This document shows positions 7,725 to 15,871 of a stretch of 64,000 nucleotides of DNA, piece by piece. The notes below the pieces were generated by a model, which was given only the letters and a program-made list of their open reading frames with translations, searched no databases and was not told the origin of the DNA. Positions within the stretch are counted from its first letter, which is position 1. Every line of letters begins with the position of its first letter. The translations under genes and the position numbers were made by a program. Source of the stretch: Drouetiella hepatica Uher 2000/2452 (GTDB lineage Bacteria > Cyanobacteriota > Cyanobacteriia > Elainellales > Elainellaceae). The stretch lies in assembly GCA_019359505.1 (NCBI GenBank), contig JAHHHD010000006.1, forward strand, positions 161,467 through 225,466, read 5' to 3'.

Positions 7725-9656
7725 TTAGCCTGCCCAAGCCCGCACCCGCTGCAATCGGCGAAGAATTCGGTTGGCAAGCTCCACGCCCATAATAGGTTTA
7801 CAGAGATAGTCATCTGCACCCACTGTAAAAGCCTGATTTTGGCTAGCGGCATCAGTTAGCACACTTAAAAATAATACTGGCAACCGCTGCCAATCGGGAT
7901 CGCTGCGCAGGATTTGACACAGTTCAAACCCATTCACCTGGGGCATATTGACATCGAGTACCAGCAGATCAGGCATGACGGACTGTAACACCGTTAAGAA
8001 TTGTTGCGGATCGGCTAAGGTTGTGACCTTAAATCCCCAGGGCTTCAACAGCGTTGGCAGCATTCGTAGCCAATTCTGATCATCATCCACAATCATCACC
8101 CTGGCGGGTGAGTCAGAACCACGCAATAGACGAACTGCCGCTGAAATGACCTGATCTGGAACAGCTGAGGGTTCTAGAAAAAGTTTTCCACCCGATCGCA
8201 CAATCTTGAGTCGATCGCTCAACTCGCTTCGATCGCCCACTACCAAAATTGGCAGCGCAGGATGACGGTGTACCCATGTTTGTAACGTTTTCCAAAGATC
8301 GTCTATGGTGCTACATCGATCAGGATCTTTAGGCGAACCGTCAGGAAATCGAAAGAGGATGACATCGGGAGATTGCTCCTCTGCTGGCTCCAATGACGCA
8401 ATTTCTGGCGCAATTTCTGGCGCAATTCTAATGTGAATGCCTCGATCGATCGCGACAGGCATCAGAGATTGATTGAATTTAGCATCGGTGCTAACGACCA
8501 GCAGCAACGGCACTCTCCCCACAATCTGAGGAGCTTGAATCGTCCGATTGTTTTTAATCTCCTGCTGGAGGGCGATCGCCAAAGTCTGCATCAGCTCCGC
8601 CTGTTTGGGGTGAAGCGTTTCGCCCAACCAATGCTCTAGCTGGCGTGAGAGGTGCATGGCTTGAGTAAGTCCAAAGACTCCCAGCGTACCCGCTAGCTTG
8701 TGTGCGACTTGCTGCGCCTGAACCTGCTGCGGGTGACTGAGGCGATCGCCCTGCAACTCTGCGGCGGCTTGCAGCAAAATCTCAGTTTGAGCCAGACACT
8801 TAGGCTGAGTCGTTGCCCAAGTTTCGTTGAGGAAGGTGAGGTACTGCCGCTGGGAATCTGGCTGGGAGATGGGAAAGAATGGAGACGTTTCTGATGAGGT
8901 GCTGGCGATCGCCAAACCGCCTGCCAAATCGCCCGCCAAATCACCTTTGAGGTGAGGCATCGTCGCCTCTTCTGTCTTTGGCTCTAGCGCCTTCAGGTAA
9001 TATCCCCGTCCATGCAAAGTGGCAATGAAATCTGAAGGGGCACCCGCTGCCACCAGCTTGTGGCGCAACCGACGAATATGAGAACGCACCGTTGCTTCCG
9101 AGGGAAACTTCTCAGAAGACCAGAGGCGATCGAGAATTTCATCTGTACTCAGAACATGCTGGCTATCCCGCAGCAGCAGTTCCAGCAGCTCATACTCTTT
9201 GGTGGTCAAGATCAGCGGCTGCCCATCATAGCTAACTTCACAAGTGCTGGGGTCGAGCAGCAAGTCGCCACAGGTCAGCAGCGGAAACGGCTGGGTGCTG
9301 CCTCGACGCAGCAGCGCCCGAATCCGGGCAATGAGTTCTGCCTGGTCAAAAGGTTTGACCACATAGTCATCGGCTCCGGCATCCAATCCCTGCACTTTTG
9401 CCGTGCTGTTGTCCTGAGCTGTGAGCAGCATGATCGGAGTCGTGTATCCCTCGGCGCGAAACCGCTGGCAGAGACTAATGCCGTCTAACTTAGGCAGCAT
9501 CAAATCCATGAGGATCAGGTCATACTCAAATGTAGAGCCATAGCTCCAGCCCATTTCGCCATCTTTGACGGCATCAACCACATAGCGCTGGGCAACTAGG
9601 CTTCGAGTCAGCAGGGCGATCAGAGACTCATCATCTTCTACAAGCAAAATTTTCAT
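7725..9656 (-). CDS. rcaC: RcaC-type response regulator (REC - OmpR DNA-binding - HPt - REC)
   Basis: A 643-residue multi-domain regulator. In order: receiver at 1-120 (phospho-acceptor Asp51 in LILMDLMLP, Lys101 in VVKPFD), OmpR/PhoB winged helix at about 125-222 (RSHIRRLRHKL, GRGYYLK), histidine phosphotransfer domain at about 270-370 (His319 in QQVAHKLAGTLG), a degenerate receiver-like stretch at 383-510, and a C-terminal receiver at 519-637 (Asp568 in LLVLDVNMP). RcaC of Fremyella diplosiphon, about 650 residues, has this domain order and an Asp at the same position 51. I start at ATG 9656, five bases after the rcaF stop, rather than the in-frame TTG at 9668. It is third in the rcaE-rcaF-rcaC operon and next to two L boxes, its known target motif. 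Confidence 0.88.
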   Translation of the reverse strand: MKILLVEDDESLIALLTRSLVAQRYVVDAVKDGEMGWSYGSTFEYDLILMDLMLPKLDGISLCQRFRAEGYTTPIMLLTAQDNSTAKVQGLDAGADDYVVKPFDQAELIARIRALLRRGSTQPFPLLTCGDLLLDPSTCEVSYDGQPLILTTKEYELLELLLRDSQHVLSTDEILDRLWSSEKFPSEATVRSHIRRLRHKLVAAGAPSDFIATLHGRGYYLKALEPKTEEATMPHLKGDLAGDLAGGLAIASTSSETSPFFPISQPDSQRQYLTFLNETWATTQPKCLAQTEILLQAAAELQGDRLSHPQQVQAQQVAHKLAGTLGVFGLTQAMHLSRQLEHWLGETLHPKQAELMQTLAIALQQEIKNNRTIQAPQIVGRVPLLLVVSTDAKFNQSLMPVAIDRGIHIRIAPEIAPEIASLEPAEEQSPDVILFRFPDGSPKDPDRCSTIDDLWKTLQTWVHRHPALPILVVGDRSELSDRLKIVRSGGKLFLEPSAVPDQVISAAVRLLRGSDSPARVMIVDDDQNWLRMLPTLLKPWGFKVTTLADPQQFLTVLQSVMPDLLVLDVNMPQVNGFELCQILRSDPDWQRLPVLFLSVLTDAASQNQAFTVGADDYLCKPIMGVELANRILRRLQRVRAWAG

Positions 9657-9661
9657 TGCCG

Positions 9662-10036
9662 CTACCAATGGAGAATTCGACTAATTTGTTCTGGCAAATC
9701 CAGTGAGTTAAACGGTTTGGTAATCACACCGCTGACCCCCAAATCATTGAACTGACGCCTTTCTGCCGTCTGAGCCTTTGCCGTCAAGAGAATGACAGGA
9801 ATTTTCTGAACTTCAGGATGCGCTTGGAGTTCTTTAAACGTGGCAATACCGTCCATATCTGGCATCATCACGTCTAACAAAATCACGTCGGGCTGTTCAG
9901 CTTGTGCCGTCTCAATGCCCTTGAGTCCAGAACTGGCGGTCAACACTTCCCAACCTGCCGCTAGTTTGATGCCAAATTGCACCACCGTTTGAATCGTTTC
10001 TTCGTCATCAATGATTAAGACTCGTTTGGAGAGCAT
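9662..10036 (-). CDS. rcaF: RcaF-type single-domain response regulator
   Basis: A 124-residue stand-alone receiver. The acidic pair and acceptor are in LIIDDEETI and DVILLDVMMPDMDG, with the switch Thr/Ala and Lys in ILLTAKAQ and GVITKPFNSLDL. There is no output domain. In chromatic acclimation RcaF shuttles phosphate between the sensor RcaE and the HPt/receiver protein RcaC. Size and gene position, exactly between the sensor gene (48 bp upstream) and rcaC (5 bp gap), fit that role. Similar small receivers exist in many phosphorelays, so the name rests mainly on context. Confidence 0.82.
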   Translation of the reverse strand: MLSKRVLIIDDEETIQTVVQFGIKLAAGWEVLTASSGLKGIETAQAEQPDVILLDVMMPDMDGIATFKELQAHPEVQKIPVILLTAKAQTAERRQFNDLGVSGVITKPFNSLDLPEQISRILHW

Positions 10037-10084
10037 GATGGTGGGGCGATCGCAAAGGATACGAAAATAGAATGTAGATGCTAC

Positions 10085-12175
10085 TCATTCAAGAACAGGT
10101 ACAGTGAATGAAAAAATGCTGCCATATTTAGGAAAACTCTCTGCCCAAATTCTGCCGTTATGCTGCTCAATGATTTTGCGGCAGATGGTCAGCCCCAATC
10201 CTGTCCCTCCTTTTTTGCGCGAATCGGAAGAATCAACCTGCTGGAATCGCTCAAAGATTCGCTCAAGCTGATCGGCAGGAATGCCCTGCCCTTCATCTCG
10301 CACGCGAAATATGACTTCAGACTGCCCCTGCTCTAGGGTTAACCAGACAGTTTTACCTTGCGGTGAAAACTTGATGGCATTGCTGAGTAAATTCGTCAGC
10401 GCCTGCAAAATATAGTCTGCATCCGCCCAAATTGAGACACTCTGGGGCTGTGTCACCAGACTCACTCCATGCTGCTGTGCCAAAGCCTGCATTGCTTCTG
10501 CTGCCTGGATTGCCAAATTTGCCGCATCGCAGATCTGCCGATCGATAATCACCTGACCCGACTCAATCCGCTGCAAGTCCAAAACGCTGTTGATCAGCCG
10601 CACAAGCCTTTCGGTGCTGTCATCCGCGATCGCCAACATTTGCTGCCCTTCATTAGACAGCGTGCCCAGCCGTCCGGTCGCCAGAATTTTGAGGGCGCTG
10701 TGCAGAGAAGTGAGCGGCGTTCGCAGCTCGTGGCTCACCACCGAGATAAATTCATCCTTCATGCGCTCAATGGCTTTGCGATCGCTAATGTCGCTCGTCA
10801 GCGCAAAAAAGCCCTTCACAAGCTGCTGGTCATCCCGGTGCGGAATGTAGGTAATGTCTACGGAGCGGCGATTGCCATTCTTCAACACAATTTCATTCTC
10901 GTAGGCGACAACCTGCCCAGACAGCGCTGCCTCGATCTGCGGCTGCATTTGCGGATAGCAATCCACACCCCAAACTTGAGCTAGATGCGAACCGTAAATC
11001 GCGTCGGGAGACTGCCCCAGCCAGTCATCATAGGCTTTGTTGTTAAAGCGATAGCGCTGCTGATCATCCACATAGGCAATTAGCACAGGCATAGCATTCG
11101 TGATCAGGCGCAACTGCTCTTCACTCTGCTGCAACGCCGCCTCGATCTGTTTGCGATCGGTAATTTCTTGCTGTAGGCTGCGGTTTACCTCTTGCAGTTC
11201 CGCCGTGCGGGTTTCCACAACTTCTTCCAGATGCTCCAAAAACTGTGCCTGCGCCAGGGCAATGCTAATTTGATCGGCAAGCTGCTGCATTAGCTCCAGC
11301 TCAAACTCTACCCAATGGCGTGGACTGCTGCACTGGTGGGCAATCAGTAACCCCCAAAGCTGATTCTGATCCGATAGCGCTTGAGGATGGACTTGGACGA
11401 TCGGCACAATTAGCTTGGCTTTAATCTGGAACTGCTCGACAAATTCCACCAGGCAGTCTGCCAGCCCAAAGGTTGAATCTTGGACGTCGGCGATCGCCCG
11501 CACCCGCCCCTGAGCATAAAGCTGTTGATAGGTTTCTGGAAAAACTTCTTCGGGAAACTCTAAGTCCAAAATGGTGGGATAGTCTGGCAACACGGCTTCG
11601 CTAATAGTTTTCCCGGTGCCGTTGGCAAACACCTGGTAGATCAGGACGCGATCGGCCTGTAAGATTCGCTGCACTTCTGTGACGGTGGTGTGCAAAATTT
11701 CTTTGAGCTGCAAGGACTGCCGAATTTTGAGCGTCACTTCCGAGAACAGCTCAATTCGCTGCCGCTGTCGTCGCAGCTCAGCCGCCATATCTGCCTTACG
11801 CTGACTAATATCGCGCAGTAGCAACAGATGGGAGTCGAGCAATATATTTGGCGTGAGGCTGTACTCTACCTCTCGCTGAACGCGATCTGCACTGCATAGA
11901 CAGAGTTCTCCGATCAAAGATTGTCCAGATCGAAGACTTTGAGCAAACGACTCACGCTCAAAAGCGGTCAGAAAAGAGGAGAACGATCGCTTCATCAGCG
12001 CCCGACGAGACAGACCGAAGAGTTGGCAGGCTCTTTTATTCACGTCAATTAAGTTGCCCTGATTGTTGATCAGGGCGATCGCGTCGTGCAGATTTTCCAG
12101 CAGTGGCTGAAGCTGCCGCTTCTGATTTTGCCGCTGATGAGTTTTTGCACTCAATTGTTGACTAGGCTTGGGCAC
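10085..12175 (-). CDS. rcaE: RcaE-like cyanobacteriochrome sensor histidine kinase (PAS-GAF-PAS-HisKA-HATPase)
   Basis: A 696-residue soluble hybrid-free kinase. Domains: PAS at about 22-125, GAF at 145-310, PAS at about 350-470, HisKA with phospho-His482 in SVVSHELRTPLTS, HATPase at about 580-692 (NLLSNAIKFSP, DEGQGIP, GGTGLGLTICRKII). The GAF has FPEEVFPETYQQLYAQGRVRAIADV followed by Cys241-Leu242 at the bilin-binding position; a Cys-Leu pair rather than Cys-His is typical of the green/red RcaE/CcaS group. No membrane segments. It starts with GTG (an in-frame stop lies just upstream). Directly followed by rcaF and rcaC. It could alternatively be another GAF-containing cyanobacteriochrome kinase, but context favours RcaE. 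Confidence 0.82.
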   Translation of the reverse strand: MPKPSQQLSAKTHQRQNQKRQLQPLLENLHDAIALINNQGNLIDVNKRACQLFGLSRRALMKRSFSSFLTAFERESFAQSLRSGQSLIGELCLCSADRVQREVEYSLTPNILLDSHLLLLRDISQRKADMAAELRRQRQRIELFSEVTLKIRQSLQLKEILHTTVTEVQRILQADRVLIYQVFANGTGKTISEAVLPDYPTILDLEFPEEVFPETYQQLYAQGRVRAIADVQDSTFGLADCLVEFVEQFQIKAKLIVPIVQVHPQALSDQNQLWGLLIAHQCSSPRHWVEFELELMQQLADQISIALAQAQFLEHLEEVVETRTAELQEVNRSLQQEITDRKQIEAALQQSEEQLRLITNAMPVLIAYVDDQQRYRFNNKAYDDWLGQSPDAIYGSHLAQVWGVDCYPQMQPQIEAALSGQVVAYENEIVLKNGNRRSVDITYIPHRDDQQLVKGFFALTSDISDRKAIERMKDEFISVVSHELRTPLTSLHSALKILATGRLGTLSNEGQQMLAIADDSTERLVRLINSVLDLQRIESGQVIIDRQICDAANLAIQAAEAMQALAQQHGVSLVTQPQSVSIWADADYILQALTNLLSNAIKFSPQGKTVWLTLEQGQSEVIFRVRDEGQGIPADQLERIFERFQQVDSSDSRKKGGTGLGLTICRKIIEQHNGRIWAESFPKYGSIFSFTVPVLE

Positions 12176-12180
12176 TCAAT

Positions 12181-12224
12181 CTAATGCAAGCTAATGCAAG
12201 AAAAATGTAAGAAAGCTAATGCAA
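12181..12224 (-). repeat. Direct repeats just upstream of rcaE
   Basis: CTTGCATTAG occurs three times on the minus strand (12181-12190, 12191-12200, 12215-12224), the first two in tandem with a 10-base period. They sit immediately before the GTG start at 12175. The TTGCA core resembles an L box half site, so a regulatory role is possible; this is a guess. Confidence 0.5.
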
Positions 12225-12305
12225 GAAAGTATTGCTCTTCTTTACTTAACCTATCGAAAGTTCAAGTTTTATCAGGTTAATATTGCAAAACTTAATAGGC
12301 ATTCT

Positions 12306-12800
12306 TTACTCTCCTTCAAAGGACAGCAGGAGTTTGCGAAGCAGAAGGGTCAACGACTCACGCTCTGACTTATCCAGAATACTGAGGAGGCGATGTTCAT
12401 TAGCAATGTGAGCTTCGACAGCTTTTTCAATCAGCTCAAAGCCTGTCTCTGTGAGGACAATGAGAGTGCCTCGCCGATCGCCAGGAGCAGGAATGCGCTT
12501 CACCAATCCGGCATTTTCCAAGAGGTCAATCCGGTGGGTCATGGTTCCCGATGAAACCATCAGCGCATTAAATAATGCGGTGGGTGAAAGCTGATAAGGC
12601 TGACCCGCGCGACGGAGGGTAGCCAACACATCAAATTCGCCGACATTCAAACCAAACTCTGAGAACGTTTCTTGAATCGCTCGTTCTAAGTGCTTGGCTA
12701 ATCGCGTCATTCGTCCGACGATCGCCATCGGTGAAGCATCTAAATCAGGGCGCTCGCGCTGCCACTCCGCCAAAATCTTATCGACTCGATCACGATCCAT
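12306..12800 (-). CDS. MarR-family transcriptional regulator
   Basis: A 164-residue winged-helix regulator of the MarR type. The DNA-binding region is clear at about residues 45-110 (FDVLATLRRAGQPYQLSPTALFNALMVSSGTMTHRIDLLENAGLVKRIPAPGDRRGTLIVLT), with the basic wing DRRG. It is divergent from a YdcZ-type transporter gene, and the region between contains several copies of an ATCTTGACATCAAG-like inverted repeat, the usual form of MarR operators. It most likely represses that transporter gene and possibly itself. The ligand is not predictable. It lies upstream of rcaE but is separated by 130 bp and is probably unrelated to it. Confidence 0.9.
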   Translation of the reverse strand: MDRDRVDKILAEWQRERPDLDASPMAIVGRMTRLAKHLERAIQETFSEFGLNVGEFDVLATLRRAGQPYQLSPTALFNALMVSSGTMTHRIDLLENAGLVKRIPAPGDRRGTLIVLTETGFELIEKAVEAHIANEHRLLSILDKSERESLTLLLRKLLLSFEGE

Positions 12801-12838
12801 TTCTGACTTACAGCGCTTTGCGCTTGATTAAGTGTGGA

Positions 12839-12883
12839 TTATTTTTGTAGAAGCCTTGCTCCGCAGGGCTTCTACAAAAATAA
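12839..12883. repeat. Intergenic hairpin in the MarR/YdcZ divergent region
   Basis: The arms 12839-12855 and 12867-12883 (17 bases) are exact complements, and pairing continues inward with one G-T pair. It lies between two divergent start codons, so it is not a terminator for either gene. It is another member of the dispersed hairpin family. Confidence 0.8.
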
Positions 12884-12921
12884 CTGTAGTCTATGCAATT
12901 GAAAATTGCTGTATTGCCTAA

Positions 12922-13006
12922 ATATCTTGACACTAGATATCTTGACATCAAAATAAAAGCTATAATCTTGACATCAAGTATCTTATCTTCAAGACAAATT
13001 AGCAGG
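12922..13006 (+). promoter_or_regulatory. MarR operator-like repeats and promoter of the YdcZ gene
   Basis: The motif ATCTTGACA recurs: ATATCTTGACACTAGATAT (12922-12940), CTTGACATCA (12941-12950), CTTGACATCAAG (12967-12978, a perfect inverted repeat with a 2-base centre) and TATCTTCAAGACA following it. A TATAAT at 12961-12966 could be the -10 box. Such AT-rich palindromes with TTGA/TCAA half sites are typical MarR targets. GGAGAG precedes the ATG at 13017. Confidence 0.65.
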
Positions 13007-13016
13007 AGAGTTCAAG

Positions 13017-13472
13017 ATGGGCGGGCGGACAATTTATCTTTTGGCGGCTCTTATGGGCGGAGCGGTTCTACCCGTTCAGGTCGCGCTGAACACAGTGCTG
13101 CGGCGCTACGTGGGAGAACCAATGCAGGTGACGTTTATTTCATACCTCGTGGGCACATTGGCATCGCTCACGCTGTGTTTCTTGGCGCGATATCCCGTTC
13201 CTGCCTGGGGTTCGCTTGTTCAGACCTCTTGGTGGATGTGGGTTGGCGGCTGTTTAGGAACTTTGTATGTGTGGTCAACCATTTTTGCCACCCCTAGAAT
13301 TGGAGCCGCTCTTGCCCTTGGACTGACCATTGCGGGTCAGATGATTGCAGCCCTTTTCCTCGATCACTATGGTGCGATCGGACTGGCGAAATATCCGGCA
13401 AGCCCAACCCGCATCGCAGGAGTTGTATTGGTCGTCTTGGGGGTTTCCCTGGTGGCGTATGTCAAACGGTAG
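13017..13472 (+). CDS. YdcZ-like DMT-superfamily membrane protein (DUF606)
   Basis: A 151-residue integral membrane protein with about five hydrophobic segments, matching the half-size YdcZ/DUF606 branch of drug/metabolite transporters. Recognisable features are LPVQVALNTVLRRYVGEPMQVTFISYLVGTLA near the start, then WWMWVGGCLGTLYVWSTIFATPRIGAALALGLTIAGQMIAALFLDHYG, and a final GVVLVVLGVSLVAYVKR. It has a good ribosome site and is divergent from, and probably controlled by, the MarR gene. The substrate is unknown; MarR control makes efflux of a small toxic compound plausible. Confidence 0.85.
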   Translation: MGGRTIYLLAALMGGAVLPVQVALNTVLRRYVGEPMQVTFISYLVGTLASLTLCFLARYPVPAWGSLVQTSWWMWVGGCLGTLYVWSTIFATPRIGAALALGLTIAGQMIAALFLDHYGAIGLAKYPASPTRIAGVVLVVLGVSLVAYVKR

Positions 13473-13555
13473 ATCTCAATAGACCTTTTGCAAATCAGGT
13501 TTTGTGGAGCATAGCCTCACAAAACCTAACCCCAAGACTCTACTCTGCAAGAGAG

Positions 13556-13888
13556 CTAATATTCTAAAAACAGCAGGTCAAATTCTTCTGCCGGGTAGGG
13601 TTTCGATCGCGCTCTGGGCAGCGAACCATCTACGGGCAGCAAACTGTCCACAGGTATCGAGTCACGCATCTGGTGAGCTTTAGCTTCCAGGCTATCAACC
13701 TGACCTTCTAACACCGTCAGACGGCTGAGAATTTGCAGTCGCCGCAGTTCGATATCCTGTAGCTCTTGCTGAAGCCGATTTTTCTCGATCGCCAATTTAT
13801 ACAGATCTAAGACTGCCGCTGCCTCAGTTTGCTGACGCGGCATGGTGCTGATCTTAGGCAAAATCCGACCTTTGGAGGGAGTACGCAT
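13556..13888 (-). CDS. Short coiled-coil protein resembling gas vesicle protein GvpV
   Basis: A protein of 110 residues if begun at ATG 13888 (MRTPSKGRILPKISTMPRQ). The middle, YKLAIEKNRLQQELQDIELRRLQILSRLTVLEGQVDSLEAKA, is a strong coiled coil. The order basic N terminus, KISTMPRQQTEA, then a coiled coil resembles what I remember of cyanobacterial GvpV, but I cannot confirm this. No other gas vesicle gene is in the window, so it would be an orphan. A longer in-frame form from 13957 exists but is less likely. It ends convergent with the YdcZ gene. Confidence 0.55.
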   Translation of the reverse strand: MRTPSKGRILPKISTMPRQQTEAAAVLDLYKLAIEKNRLQQELQDIELRRLQILSRLTVLEGQVDSLEAKAHQMRDSIPVDSLLPVDGSLPRARSKPYPAEEFDLLFLEY

Positions 13889-14095
13889 GAGAAAATGGGG
13901 GAATGGGAAAGTATCGTCATTATGCCCAATCAGTGTGCCCCAGGGGAGCGATCGCAAACCAGGCTCTTTAACTTTTGCAACACCGTGTTGTCAGCTACAG
14001 TTCTCAAGTCTTTGGGTCACTGACAATAAGCCTCTAGTCAGCTTTACGGGTCAGCTTTTCTGATCAGCTTTAATAGCGCTGACTGCTCTTCATTT

Positions 14096-15811
14096 ATGAA
14101 ACCCCGAATTATTGTCTGTGGCTTGGGTCGTACAGGCTACCAGGTCTTTTGCTTGCTGAAGCAGCAGGGAGCCAAAGTCACAGGAATTCACGATCGCCCT
14201 CTCTCAAACCACGAGATGCCGGGAGATGATATTTTGATTGGCGATATGGGTTCGGCAGCCACACTGCTGGCGGCGGGTATTAAAGAAGCCCAGACGCTAG
14301 TGCTGGCAACCCATAATGACTCGCTTAACCTGGCGACTTTGACGCAAGCCCGCGTCCTCAATCCCAAAATCCGCATCATTAACCGTTTGTTCAATTCCAG
14401 CCTGGGCGATCGTCTCGACCAAACCCTACCCGACCATTTTTCTATGAGCGTCGCGGCTTTGGCGGCTCCGGTGTTTGCCTTTGCGGCCTCAGGCAATCGG
14501 GCGATCGGTCAACTGCGCCTCTTCAATCAAATTTGGCCGATCCATGAAGAGCTGATTGACGAAACCCATTCCTGGCGCGGTCGTAGGCTGAGCGAACTCT
14601 GGGAAGATCGATCGCGAATGTTGATCTACTATCTGCCAGCCCACAATCAAATGGATCTGGTGTCGGCAGTGGTCTGCAACAAGCATTTGCAGACGGGCGA
14701 TCGTCTCATTGTCGCTAGCAAGCCCGAAATGCGACCCCGACACAGCTCTCTGAATCAAAGGTTTTTTGGTTTTATTTTGGGACTGCGGCATTTTCAGCGC
14801 CATGTTCAGCCCACCGTGATGATTACGCTGATCTTGCTGCTCACCATATTTGCCGCAACGCTCACCTACACGACCGCCAACTCCAGAATTTCGGCGATCG
14901 ATGCCCTGTACTTTTCTGTGGGTCTAATTACCGGAGCCGGAGGGAATGAAGGCGTGATGGAGCAGGCTCCTCTAGACATTAAAATCTTCACGGTCGTGAT
15001 GATGCTAGTGGGCGCAGCGGTCATCGGCTTATTCTATGCCCTGCTCAACGACTTTGTCTTAGGCACAAGGCTTCAGCAGTTTTGGAACACGGCACGGGTG
15101 CCCCATCGCCATCACTATGTGGTTTGCGGTTTGGGGGGTGTGGGCGTACAAATTATTCGGCAGTTGCGAACCAACGGCTGCGAAGTTGTTGTGATTGAGC
15201 GAGACTTGAACAACCGATTTTTGAATGTTGCCCGATCGCTCAGGGTGCCTGTGATTCATGGTGAGGCAAACCTAGATACGACGTTGCAGGCCGCACGGCT
15301 TGCTGGCGCCTCTGCCCTGATCACCGTTACCAGCAATGACGTGACAAATTTAGAAATTGCCCTGACCGCAAAGGGCATTGCGCCCAAAATTCCGGTGATT
15401 GTTCGCAGCCAAAATCCCCAGTTCGCGCCCTTAGCTCAGCAGGTGTTTGAGTTTGAGGCTGTCTTGAGTCCGGCTGACTTGGCAGCTCCGTCCTTCGCGG
15501 CGGCGGCGTTGGGCGGTCGCATTTTAGGGAACGGCATGACGGCTGGAATTTTGTGGGTGTCGATCGCCACAGTGATCACGCTCGATCACCCGTTCTGCGG
15601 CAAGCGCATCAAGAACGTGGCAATGGATGCAGATTTTGTGCCGCTTTACCTAGAAACAAAACGGCAAACTACCCACGGCTGGAATCTGCTGGATGTTGAC
15701 TTAGGCGTAGGCGACGTGCTGTATTTAACGATTCCGGCAAAAAATTTGGAAATGCTGTGGCGCACCGAGCCGATCGCGCTGGGCAAGCAACTAAAGCGAT
15801 CGATAGGCTGA
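14096..15811 (+). CDS. TrkA-type ion channel protein with two RCK/NAD-binding domains
   Basis: A 571-residue protein built as RCK - two-TM pore - RCK. The first TrkA-N domain begins IIVCGLGRTGYQ (GxGxxG at 9-14). A membrane helix at about 240-260, a pore loop at 270-285 and a helix at about 298-320 follow. The second TrkA-N domain begins VVCGLGGVGVQII at 342, and a TrkA-C-like region closes the protein. It should gate potassium or another cation in response to a nucleotide. The pore loop reads SVGLITGAGGNE instead of the potassium filter TxGYGD, so selectivity is uncertain. A strong terminator follows. Confidence 0.85.
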   Translation: MKPRIIVCGLGRTGYQVFCLLKQQGAKVTGIHDRPLSNHEMPGDDILIGDMGSAATLLAAGIKEAQTLVLATHNDSLNLATLTQARVLNPKIRIINRLFNSSLGDRLDQTLPDHFSMSVAALAAPVFAFAASGNRAIGQLRLFNQIWPIHEELIDETHSWRGRRLSELWEDRSRMLIYYLPAHNQMDLVSAVVCNKHLQTGDRLIVASKPEMRPRHSSLNQRFFGFILGLRHFQRHVQPTVMITLILLLTIFAATLTYTTANSRISAIDALYFSVGLITGAGGNEGVMEQAPLDIKIFTVVMMLVGAAVIGLFYALLNDFVLGTRLQQFWNTARVPHRHHYVVCGLGGVGVQIIRQLRTNGCEVVVIERDLNNRFLNVARSLRVPVIHGEANLDTTLQAARLAGASALITVTSNDVTNLEIALTAKGIAPKIPVIVRSQNPQFAPLAQQVFEFEAVLSPADLAAPSFAAAALGGRILGNGMTAGILWVSIATVITLDHPFCGKRIKNVAMDADFVPLYLETKRQTTHGWNLLDVDLGVGDVLYLTIPAKNLEMLWRTEPIALGKQLKRSIG

Positions 15812-15824
15812 AAAATCAGCATTA

Positions 15825-15871
15825 AAAAAGCTTCTGGGAGTCTGTCCATGTTTCGACCCCAGAAGCTTTTT
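15825..15871 (+). terminator. Rho-independent terminator after the TrkA-type gene
   Basis: Fourteen-base exact arms (AAAAAGCTTCTGGG at 15825-15838 and its complement at 15858-15871) end in a T run 14 bp beyond the stop codon. Confidence 0.85.

Noticed and set aside
12941..12966. TTGACA and TATAAT as a sigma-70 promoter of the YdcZ gene
   Set aside because: The spacer is only 13 bp. The TTGACA is more likely part of the repeated MarR operator; TATAAT may still be a -10 box used with a different -35.
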